From the NCBI GenBank assembly GCA_964497095.1, contig CAZCCL010000047.1, forward strand, positions 1-19,465: a stretch of 19,465 nt of DNA, written 5' to 3'. A program made the position numbers and the translations under genes. The notes beneath the pieces are model-generated. The model ran no database searches. It was not told where the DNA came from and was given only the letters and a program-made list of their open reading frames with translations. The stretch's first letter is position 1. Each line of letters starts with the position of its first letter. Source of the stretch: CAVPLM01 sp964497095. Lineage in GTDB: Bacteria; Actinomycetota; Thermoleophilia; RBG-16-64-13. Below are positions 1 through 6,195 of the stretch, one piece after another.

Positions 1-762
1 GTCCACGAATATGCAGGTCAACTGCTCGCCCACCGCCTTGTAGACGAGAAGCGCAGCCACAGCCGAATCCACCCCTCCGGACAGCCCGCAGACCACGTGC
101 TCGTCTCCCACCTGAACCCGGATGCGCTCGACCGCCTCCTCGATGATGGATACCGGTGTCCAGGTGGGGGCGATATCGCAGATCTTGTAAAGGAAATTCT
201 TGAGAATATCCTGGCCATATTCGGTGTGGCGCACTTCCGGATGGAACTGGACCCCGTACACCCTTGCTTCCGGGTCTTCCATGGCGGCCACCGGCATGTT
301 CGGACTCGTCGCCGTGACGTGGAAGCCGGGCGGCGTCTCGACCACCGAGTCTCCGTGGCTCATCCAGCAGCCCATCTCGGCGGGAAGACCGGCGAAAAGA
401 GAACCGTGATCACTCACGGTCAGCGTCCTCCCGCCATATTCCGCCCTTCCGATGCGCGCGACCCGTCCGCCTTGCAGCTTGGCGATGAGTTGCAGGCCGT
501 AGCAGATGCCCAGAACCGGTACGCCCAAAGCGAGGATGTCTGGGTCCACACTGGGCGCGCCGGGATCGTTGACGCCGCAAGGTCCCCCGGACAAGATGAT
601 CCCGGCGGGCTCCCCCGCGCGGATGTCGGCCAACGGAGTATCGAAGGGGATCAGCTCGGAGTAGACCCGGCATTCTCGCACCCGCCGGGCGATAAGTTGC
701 GAGTACTGGCCTCCAAAATCGACGACCAGGACCTTCTTTGCCCCGTCCCCTCTATGATTCAG
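1..762 (-). CDS. guaA: GMP synthase (glutamine-hydrolysing), N-terminal part, truncated by window edge
   Basis: GuaA converts XMP, glutamine and ATP to GMP in purine synthesis. The visible 254 codons hold the class I glutamine amidotransferase domain: VLVVDFGGQYSQLIARR near the N-terminus, the nucleophile Cys in GICYG (residue 87 from the CTG start), and the His and Glu in VQFHPEV. They then enter the ATP-pyrophosphatase domain with its P-loop SGGVDS just before the edge. The C-terminal dimerisation domain lies outside the window. The start is uncertain. A CTG at 762-760 follows GGAGGAGG by six bases and gives a family-like N-terminus. The only in-frame ATG (807-805) would add 15 residues and lie deep inside the upstream kinase gene. 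With CTG the overlap with the kinase gene is 11 bases, which suggests coupled translation. Confidence 0.95.
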   Translation of the reverse strand, partial: MNHRGDGAKKVLVVDFGGQYSQLIARRVRECRVYSELIPFDTPLADIRAGEPAGIILSGGPCGVNDPGAPSVDPDILALGVPVLGICYGLQLIAKLQGGRVARIGRAEYGGRTLTVSDHGSLFAGLPAEMGCWMSHGDSVVETPPGFHVTATSPNMPVAAMEDPEARVYGVQFHPEVRHTEYGQDILKNFLYKICDIAPTWTPVSIIEEAVERIRVQVGDEHVVCGLSGGVDSAVAALLVYKAVGEQLTCIFVD

Positions 763-1702
763 CGGAAACCTCCTCCAGCTCCACTCCGCCCGCGAGCTGC
801 TCAGCATCCTCCGGCAGAAACACCCCGGCTCCGTACTGCACCAGACTCGCGGCTGCGCAGCCCAGGCCGAAGCGCAGACACTCGACCGGCTCGGCCCCCT
901 CGAGCAGGCGTACGACGTACCCGCCCACCAGGGCATCGCCCCAGCCTAGGGGCGAGACCGCCGCCACCTCGGGCATCTTCCCGACGTAGGTCCGGCTGCT
1001 CTCGCCCTCGGCCAATTCGGCCACGCATCCATAGCGGAACGTTATGACCACCGACCCGGCCCCCATGTCCCGCATACGGCGGGCGGCCTGGATGCGGTCG
1101 TTTAGACCGGTGAACTCGTAGCCTATAACCTTCTCGGCCTCGACCAGCTTCGGAAACACGAAGTCCGGGCCGGCTTTTATCCCCCGGCGGAGTGGATCGC
1201 CGTACGTGTAAAAGAAGGTCTTGACTCCGAGTCGCTGCAGCCGCTCGATCATCTGCACGTAGCAGTCGTCATCCAGTCCCCGCGGGACGCTCCCGGCCAG
1301 CACCGCTATGTCCGCCACTTTGCCGAGGTACTCCAACTTCTCGTACATGAGAGTGATCTCCTCGGGGCGGATCTCGGGACCGGCCTCGGTGATCTCCGTC
1401 ACGGAGTTGGTGGCGGGATCGACGACGGCCATGGTCAGCCTCGATTCGTCCTGGATACGCACGAAATCGTTGAGGATGCCTTCACTGTTCAGTTCCGCGA
1501 GAACCTGGTCGCCCCTGCGGCCGCCCAGAAACCCGGTGGCGATGACCGGCCTGCCTAGGATCCTGGCCGCCCGGGCGACATTGATGCCCTTGCCGCCCGG
1601 GAAGACGACCGTGTCGATAGCCCGGTTGCGAAAACCGGCGCTGAAGTTGGGCACGACCATCGTCCGGTCGAGGGAAGGATTGAGGGTCACCGTCAGTATC
1701 AT
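752..1702 (-). CDS. 1-phosphofructokinase-family sugar kinase (PfkB/ribokinase fold)
   Basis: This 316-aa protein is a PfkB sugar kinase of the 1-phosphofructokinase/tagatose-6-phosphate kinase type (FruK/LacC), which phosphorylates a hexose phosphate with ATP. The N-terminal substrate strand is LTVTLNPSLDRT, and the first PfkB signature GGKGINVARAARILG is at residues 36-50. The ATP/anion-hole motif near the C-terminus reads SPLGWGDALVGG instead of the usual GAGD. The catalytic Asp (residue 256) is kept, but the residue between the two glycines is Trp. Start: ATG at 1702 with AAGGA about ten bases upstream; a TTG two codons earlier is possible. It begins 21 bases after dacA and its end overlaps guaA, so the three are probably co-transcribed. 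The true substrate (fructose-1-P, tagatose-6-P or another) cannot be read from sequence. Confidence 0.88.
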   Translation of the reverse strand: MILTVTLNPSLDRTMVVPNFSAGFRNRAIDTVVFPGGKGINVARAARILGRPVIATGFLGGRRGDQVLAELNSEGILNDFVRIQDESRLTMAVVDPATNSVTEITEAGPEIRPEEITLMYEKLEYLGKVADIAVLAGSVPRGLDDDCYVQMIERLQRLGVKTFFYTYGDPLRRGIKAGPDFVFPKLVEAEKVIGYEFTGLNDRIQAARRMRDMGAGSVVITFRYGCVAELAEGESSRTYVGKMPEVAAVSPLGWGDALVGGYVVRLLEGAEPVECLRFGLGCAAASLVQYGAGVFLPEDAEQLAGGVELEEVSAES

Positions 1703-1723
1703 GTGCAACTGGTCCTTACGGCC

Positions 1724-2977
1724 CTAGCTCCCTCCCAGCCATCGACCGAGGCGACTCCAGCAATAGCTCAGTTTGGAGCCCAGAGTGGTCTTCTCGATGG
1801 ACCTGTCGGCCACCAGATCGACGGCCTGCACCGTCTCTCCGTCGACCGACAAGATCAGACTTCCGTACACGTCGCCGGCGGTGACCGGAAGCACGACGGG
1901 CTCATCGAGAGAGGCCGAGGCGATGACTTCGTCCTCCTTGTACACGTCCATCTCCAGGGCGTCATCGGTGACCAGTCTCAGATCCCCATCGAGCTGATTG
2001 GGAACAGTGGTCTCCGCCACCGCCACCCCCTTATCCACGAAGGTGACGTGCTTGTACTGGGCCAGCCCGTACCTGAGGAGGGCCTCACTCTCGTCCCAGC
2101 ACACGTTCGAAGACGGTTGCCCCAAAATCACGCTGATGACCGAGATACCGTCCTTCGAGGCCGACCCGACGAGACACTGCTCCGCCTTGGGGGTGAGACC
2201 GCTTTTGATGCCGTTGACCCAAGAGACCCGACCCAGAAGCTTGTTCGTGTTCTTGAAAACGGTTGGCTCCGACCTTCCGGGAAGCGACACACTGTACGTC
2301 TCGGTCGACACGAGCTCGCGGAACTTGGCGTTCTTCATGGCGTACCGACCCAAGACGGCCATGTCGGCGGCCGTCGAGTAGTGACCCGTGGCATCCAGGC
2401 CGTTAGGATTGACGAACTTCGTGTCCTTCATCCCCAGTTCGGCGGCTTTGCGGTTCATCAAGACGGCGAACTCCTCCACAGACCCCGAGCAGGCTTCGGC
2501 GAGCGCGACCGCCCCGGAGTTAGCGCTCCGGACCATGAGCGCATACAGCAATTGCTCCACCGTCAGAACGTCGCCTTCCCTCAGCCAGGTCTTGGGTTCG
2601 ATCGTCTGTGCCGCCTTCGCGGAGACCGTCACTGAAGTGTCGAGCTGCATGTTCTCCAAGATCAATATGGCGGTCATGATCTTGGTGGTAGAAGCCATAG
2701 GCCTCTGTTTCTCGGCGTTGCGTTCGTAGAGCACCTTGCCGGTGTCGGCATGCACGAGGATGGCTGAAGGAGACGCGATACTGGGCGGATCGGCTGCGAA
2801 CGTGCCAAGGTCGGTCGCTTCGACCGTGAAGACGGTAGTTTCCGTCGGCGAAGTGGGCGTGGCCTCGGCGGTCTGACCCAGCGCGACGGCGCTCAGAGTC
2901 GAGATCACCACCAGGAGTACGACCGCGAGGATCAGGAGCGGACCTAAGCGCCCCCGTCTGGCTATGGGTACCATCAT
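1724..2977 (-). CDS. dacA: serine-type D-alanyl-D-alanine carboxypeptidase (penicillin-binding protein, peptidase S11)
   Basis: This enzyme trims the terminal D-Ala from peptidoglycan pentapeptides outside the cytoplasmic membrane. The 417-aa product starts with a basic stretch and a hydrophobic segment (LLILAVVLLVVISTLSAVA), a signal peptide or anchor. Next comes a Thr/Pro-rich linker and the S11 catalytic domain. The active-site tetrad is STTK (Ser96, Lys99), the second motif is SAN (151-153), and the third is KSG (258-260), a conservative variant of KTG. The C-terminal ~100 residues resemble the beta-rich PBP5 C-terminal domain and end in a likely amphipathic anchoring helix (KLSYCWSRLGRWLG). 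Tandem ATGs lie at 2977 and 2974. No Shine-Dalgarno is seen, but TATACT lies seven bases upstream, consistent with a leaderless message. It is first gene of the dacA-pfkB-guaA run. Confidence 0.93.
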   Translation of the reverse strand: MMVPIARRGRLGPLLILAVVLLVVISTLSAVALGQTAEATPTSPTETTVFTVEATDLGTFAADPPSIASPSAILVHADTGKVLYERNAEKQRPMASTTKIMTAILILENMQLDTSVTVSAKAAQTIEPKTWLREGDVLTVEQLLYALMVRSANSGAVALAEACSGSVEEFAVLMNRKAAELGMKDTKFVNPNGLDATGHYSTAADMAVLGRYAMKNAKFRELVSTETYSVSLPGRSEPTVFKNTNKLLGRVSWVNGIKSGLTPKAEQCLVGSASKDGISVISVILGQPSSNVCWDESEALLRYGLAQYKHVTFVDKGVAVAETTVPNQLDGDLRLVTDDALEMDVYKEDEVIASASLDEPVVLPVTAGDVYGSLILSVDGETVQAVDLVADRSIEKTTLGSKLSYCWSRLGRWLGGS

Positions 2978-2984
2978 GGCGCGG

Positions 2985-2990
2985 AGTATA
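2985..2990 (-). promoter_or_regulatory. -10 hexamer of dacA, leaderless-type
   Basis: On the minus strand a perfect-looking TATACT is followed by CCGCGCC and then the first ATG of dacA. Seven bases between the hexamer and the start codon put the expected transcription start on or next to the A of ATG. No good -35 hexamer is visible 16-19 bases upstream. Confidence 0.5.
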
Positions 2991-3051
2991 CCATGGGGTA
3001 ATCGGCCGACTGCCCCGCAGATCCGCGGTCCGGAGGCTCTGGGACCGATGC

Positions 3052-3057
3052 TATACT
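3052..3057 (+). promoter_or_regulatory. -10 hexamer of the divergent membrane-protein gene
   Basis: TATACT followed by TCCGCGC mirrors the element in front of dacA on the other strand (TATACT-CCGCGC). It lies 13 bases before the GTG at 3071, so the 5' leader would be only a few bases. No convincing -35 is visible. The two elements define a compact divergent promoter region between 2978 and 3070. Confidence 0.45.
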
Positions 3058-3070
3058 TCCGCGCTGACTT

Positions 3071-3853
3071 GTGCTCCATCGGGGAGGTGTGACGATCGCC
3101 GAGGTTCTACGCCACGCTTGGGGCCGGCTGATCCGCAAACAGTGGCTGATCTTCTATCCGCTGGCGTTGGCCGTCATCAACACCTTGGCTTTCTTCGCGA
3201 TCTACGCGAGCAACGGTGAGGTCCTCAGTTGGACCGCGTTCTTCAAGGCGAACGCCAGCCGGTGGGAGTACGTCCAGGAGCATTTTCTCAGTGGCTTCTC
3301 CTTCACGTCCTCGCTGGGTGTGGCGGTCTTCGCAGGGTTGAGTGTCTGTGTCTTCTCGGCCATGATCCGTGCTCCGTACTTCCATGCCATAGCCGGCCTC
3401 GGCTACCCTCTGGCGCCCAGAAACCGTGACGAGGCGGCTAGGCTCTCCCTCTTCTACGTCCTCGCGAATCTGGTGGTGTGGGTCCTACCGCTGGCAGTAC
3501 CCACCGGCAATATACTGGCGCAGGTCGTCGCCGTCGCGGTGCTGGTGGTCGCTATCCTGATCGCGTTCGTGGACTACGTCATCGTCTTCGAAGAGCTGTC
3601 CCTGATCCCCGCTGTCCGGCGGAGCATCCAGCTGTTCTCCCGGCGTTGGATCACCGTCGTAGTGATCTTCGTCCTCATCCAACTCGTGTATCTGGGCATC
3701 TACAGCCTGTACGATCTCTACTACCAGAAGGCGACCCGGCTCTTCATCCTCCTGCCGGTCAGCCAGATACTGGTGGAGGCGTTCGTCGTGCTCTGCATCG
3801 ATCTCGTGCTCATCTTCCTCTACGAGCAGATCAGACGGGAGAGCTCCTCCTAG
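3071..3853 (+). CDS. polytopic integral membrane protein of unknown function
   Basis: This 260-aa protein has about six hydrophobic membrane segments (roughly residues 27-46, 80-98, 126-145, 148-172, 194-212 and 226-250). The motif VIVFEELSLIPAVRRSIQLFSRRW (169-193) resembles the conserved loop of the broad group of bacterial membrane proteins that includes the membrane domain of glycerophosphodiester phosphodiesterases and DUF4013-like proteins. There a phrase like 'E-x-L-x-x-x-x-A-x-x-R-S-x-x-L' precedes a transmembrane helix. I see no catalytic motif. The start is the GTG at 3071 behind a close -10. A GTG at 3089 is in frame, but GGGGAGG is only one base away from it, too close for a normal ribosome site. 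It is transcribed divergently from dacA and converges on the small gene ending at 3928. Confidence 0.8.
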   Translation: MLHRGGVTIAEVLRHAWGRLIRKQWLIFYPLALAVINTLAFFAIYASNGEVLSWTAFFKANASRWEYVQEHFLSGFSFTSSLGVAVFAGLSVCVFSAMIRAPYFHAIAGLGYPLAPRNRDEAARLSLFYVLANLVVWVLPLAVPTGNILAQVVAVAVLVVAILIAFVDYVIVFEELSLIPAVRRSIQLFSRRWITVVVIFVLIQLVYLGIYSLYDLYYQKATRLFILLPVSQILVEAFVVLCIDLVLIFLYEQIRRESSS

Positions 3854-3927
3854 CGAGGCTGCCGTAGGAACCGGCGCTCGACCACCGCATGGTGCCCTCA
3901 GAGCCGCTGTCTATAGAGTCGATGACC

Positions 3928-4128
3928 TCACGGGACCACTTCCACCGTGGGCAGGGTGGTAGGGGCTTCACCGGGGCCTACTCGAGGCTGGTCGCTCTCT
4001 ACCGCTCCGGTCAAAATCAAGACGCTCACGATCGCGACGACCACCACGAGGGCCGCAAGCGGAAGCAGGTACGTCCGGACCCAGGTCGATTCCTCCGCTC
4101 TCTCTGAATGGAGCTCTTCGCTAGACAC
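3928..4128 (-). CDS. small single-pass membrane protein (66 aa)
   Basis: A GTG at 4128 overlaps the pyrF stop by eight bases (GTGTCTAG), so it is probably translated by coupling with pyrF. The product has a charged N-terminus rich in Ser/Glu (SSEELHSERAEES). One strong transmembrane helix follows (YLLPLAALVVVVAIVSVLIL), then a short Pro/Thr/Glu-rich tail ending TLPTVEVVP. The helix and the overlap with pyrF support a real gene. I do not recognise the family. It has no cysteine or catalytic motif. It could be a small membrane-anchoring or secretion-related peptide, but nothing in the sequence decides this. An upstream in-frame ATG (4197) would overlap pyrF much further and is less likely. Confidence 0.6.
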   Translation of the reverse strand: MSSEELHSERAEESTWVRTYLLPLAALVVVVAIVSVLILTGAVESDQPRVGPGEAPTTLPTVEVVP

Positions 4129-5041
4129 GACCGGCCGCCTTCCAGAGTGCGGCCCGCATCTCCTGGGTCTCGCGCAGAGCCGCCGCCCTCCAATCACCGG
4201 GTCGCTTCCGATAGGCGTAGAGTATCGCCCGAGCCGAGTTCACCACCGCTCCGGTACCGTTTTTATCGAAGAAACCGGAGATATCTTCGGCTCCGGCTCC
4301 CTGGGCTCCGTAGCCGGGCACCAGAAGGGGCACGCCCGGCATCTGTCTCCTGAGGGCCAGTCCTTGCGCGGCGTGCGTGCCTCCGACCACCGCTCCCACC
4401 GCCCGATATCCCCGCGCACCCTCGGTCCCGGCGCCCCACGTGTTCACCAAGTCGGCCACTCGGCCGTATACCGGCCCGCCTGAAGACAGGTCCACATCCT
4501 GGATCTCGGCGGAGCTGGGATTGGAGGTCTTGACCAAGACGAACACGCCCTTCCCACTCTGCCGCGCTCTCTGCAGGAAGGGCTCCAGGCCGTCTGTCCC
4601 GAAATACGGATTGACGGTGACGGCGTCGGCCCCGGCCACCTCGAGATGGGCTCGGGCATAGGCTTCCGCTGTGCTGCCGATGTCGCCCCTCTTCACATCT
4701 GCGATGACCAGATACCCCAGGTTCTTCGCCGCCGCGACCACCTCCTCGTACAGCCCGTAGCCGGGCGCGCCCAGCGCCTCGAAGTACGCGATCTGTACCT
4801 TGATCGCCACCGCTTCCGAGCCCAGACTGTCCAGCAGCGCCATTAGGAACTCGCGATAGCAGGCGACTTTCGTCTCTGCCTCGCTCGGGTAGCGCTCTCG
4901 CTCGTACGCGGCTTTGACCTCGGGTGGCAGCAGCTCGTAATCCGGATCGAGGCCGACCACTACGTGTGACCGCTTGGTCTCGATTGCCTCCAATAGGCGA
5001 TCGGCAAAGTGTCCCTCGCTCGATCTTGATCCGCTCAACAC
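4121..5041 (-). CDS. pyrF: orotidine 5'-phosphate decarboxylase, type 2
   Basis: PyrF decarboxylates OMP to UMP, the last step of pyrimidine synthesis. The 306-aa length and motifs fit the longer type-2 family found in actinobacteria and some other phyla. VVGLDPD is near the N-terminus, and KVQIAYFEALG (Lys81) supplies the substrate-binding lysine. The catalytic Asp-Lys-Asp cluster is in IADVKRGDIG (Asp115, Lys117, Asp120). VTVNPYFGTDGLEPF is typical of type 2, and VVGGTHAAQ and PGYGAQGAG form the phosphate-binding end. GTG at 5041 was chosen because GAGG lies six bases before it. The longer open frame (ATG at 5107) would run through the transcription terminator of the upstream hup gene. Its stop overlaps the following small membrane-protein gene. 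Confidence 0.95.
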   Translation of the reverse strand: MLSGSRSSEGHFADRLLEAIETKRSHVVVGLDPDYELLPPEVKAAYERERYPSEAETKVACYREFLMALLDSLGSEAVAIKVQIAYFEALGAPGYGLYEEVVAAAKNLGYLVIADVKRGDIGSTAEAYARAHLEVAGADAVTVNPYFGTDGLEPFLQRARQSGKGVFVLVKTSNPSSAEIQDVDLSSGGPVYGRVADLVNTWGAGTEGARGYRAVGAVVGGTHAAQGLALRRQMPGVPLLVPGYGAQGAGAEDISGFFDKNGTGAVVNSARAILYAYRKRPGDWRAAALRETQEMRAALWKAAGRV

Positions 5042-5090
5042 TCTAGACCTCGCTCGTCGACTTCCCTGTGGTCGCGATGCACCCTGACGA

Positions 5091-5118
5091 AGAAAAAGGG
5101 GCCGCACGAGGCGGCCCC
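5091..5118 (-). terminator. Rho-independent terminator of hup
   Basis: On the minus strand GGGGCCGC, loop CTCGT, GCGGCCCC and then TTTTT form an eight-base-pair GC-only stem with a five-base loop and a T run. It lies 26 bases after the HU stop codon and about 50 bases before the pyrF start. Confidence 0.88.
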
Positions 5119-5143
5119 ATCAGATACTGCCGTGGACTTAGGA

Positions 5144-5416
5144 CTACTTGACAGCGTTCTTGAGAGCCAGACCCGCGCTGAACTTGGGAACAGTGCTGGC
5201 CGGGATCTTGATCTTGGCCTTGGTCTGCGGGTTGATCCCTTCCCTGGCCCCACGCTGCTGCACGTAAAACTTGCCGAAACCTGTGAACTGGACGTCTTCC
5301 CCCTTCTTCAGCGAATCTGTGACAACTTCCACAAACGCGTCCACCATGCTGGCTGCGTCCTTCTTGGTGAAGCCACCCTTTGCTGCAAGTTTGTCCACGA
5401 ATTCAGCCTTGGTCAC
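5144..5416 (-). CDS. hup: HU family DNA-binding protein
   Basis: HU is a small dimeric nucleoid protein that bends DNA. The 90-aa product has the usual length and layout. The N-terminal helices start TKAEFVDKLAAKGGFTKKDA, then come the strand region VQFTGFGKFYVQQR and the DNA-contacting beta-arm (RGAREGINPQTKAKIKIPAS) whose Pro would intercalate. The C-terminal helix is PKFSAGLALKNAVK. There is no lysine/alanine-rich C-terminal tail of the kind found in mycobacterial HU. The GTG start at 5416 has GGGAGGT a few bases upstream. The gene has its own likely promoter and terminator, so it is a single-gene transcription unit set between pyrE and pyrF. Confidence 0.96.
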   Translation of the reverse strand: MTKAEFVDKLAAKGGFTKKDAASMVDAFVEVVTDSLKKGEDVQFTGFGKFYVQQRGAREGINPQTKAKIKIPASTVPKFSAGLALKNAVK

Positions 5417-5449
5417 AGCTACCTCCCTTTGTCCGCGCGGTACACATTT

Positions 5450-5479
5450 ACCATAGCAAACCCGCCGAGTCCCGCACAA
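5450..5479 (-). promoter_or_regulatory. likely hup promoter
   Basis: On the minus strand TTGTGC (5479-5474) and TATGGT (5455-5450) are 18 bases apart. The expected start near 5443 leaves a leader of about 26 bases containing the GGGAGGT ribosome site of hup. Confidence 0.5.
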
Positions 5480-5512
5480 GCGGTTTTGGCTTATTGGCGG
5501 GCGAAACCGATC

Positions 5513-6082
5513 TCACCGAGGGGGCGCGATGCCCAGTTCGGAGGACGTGAACAGCGGGCGCAGCACCAGCCCCGCCGCGGCGGCCGCAGCTGCGCCGCCC
5601 TCCTCTCTATCGACCACGCAATAGAGGTCCTCGACCACGAGGCCGGCCTCCCGCAGGGCTTCGGCAGCCATTATCGCCGCGCCACCCGATGTAACGATGT
5701 CCTCGACCAGAGCGACCTTCTCGCCTTGGAGATAGCGCCCCTCGATGCGCTTCCCCGTGCCGTAGTCCTTTGAAAGCTTTCTGACCAGTAGCAGTGGCAA
5801 GCCCAGTTCGAGGGAGAGCCCCGCTCCCAAGACCACGCCGCCCAACTCCGGAGCCGCCAGGCGCCGGTACTCTTCACCCAGAGCCAGCTGATTGCGGGTC
5901 ATCATAGCCATCTCGTGGACGATCCCGCGGAGGACGTCCGGCTCCGTTTCGAAAAGGTATTTGTCCAAATAGTATTTGCTGCGTTTCCCTGAACGGAGGA
6001 CGAAGTCCCCCTCCAAGTAGGCCGTGTCCAACAGCAAACGTCCCAAGGCTTCCTTGTTCACATCTCCCCCTAGCGTCTCCAC
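5513..6082 (-). CDS. pyrE: orotate phosphoribosyltransferase
   Basis: PyrE couples orotate to PRPP to make OMP, the substrate of the nearby PyrF. The protein is up to 189 aa. It shows GDFVLRSGKRSKYYLDKY near the N-terminus, the substrate-binding entry segment of the family. PELGGVVLGAGLSLELGLPLLLVRK forms the core. The PRPP-binding signature is VALVEDIVTSGGAAIMAAEALREAG. The start is uncertain. GTG at 6082 has no clear ribosome site. GTG at 6061 follows GGGGGAG by only two bases. A TTG at 6046 has AAGGA five bases upstream. All give a complete catalytic domain. The gene follows tldE after a 113-base gap and is followed by hup. Confidence 0.93.
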   Translation of the reverse strand: METLGGDVNKEALGRLLLDTAYLEGDFVLRSGKRSKYYLDKYLFETEPDVLRGIVHEMAMMTRNQLALGEEYRRLAAPELGGVVLGAGLSLELGLPLLLVRKLSKDYGTGKRIEGRYLQGEKVALVEDIVTSGGAAIMAAEALREAGLVVEDLYCVVDREEGGAAAAAAAGLVLRPLFTSSELGIAPPR

Positions 6083-6195
6083 CTCATACCAGCGAACGGT
6101 TCTGTCATCCCGGTCATCTCCACGATAGTGATCTCCAAGATAGCATCCATATCACGCGGTCCCGAGGTCCCGGCAGGTCCGACCACCTGGTCAAC

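Noticed and set aside
3854..3927. Search for a bidirectional terminator between the convergent membrane-protein genes
   Set aside because: I found no stem with a T run in this 74-base gap, so no terminator is annotated.
5042..5107. Extended pyrF start at ATG 5107
   Set aside because: The extension would translate the hup terminator stem and its T run, and adds residues absent from the family; GTG 5041 has a ribosome site.
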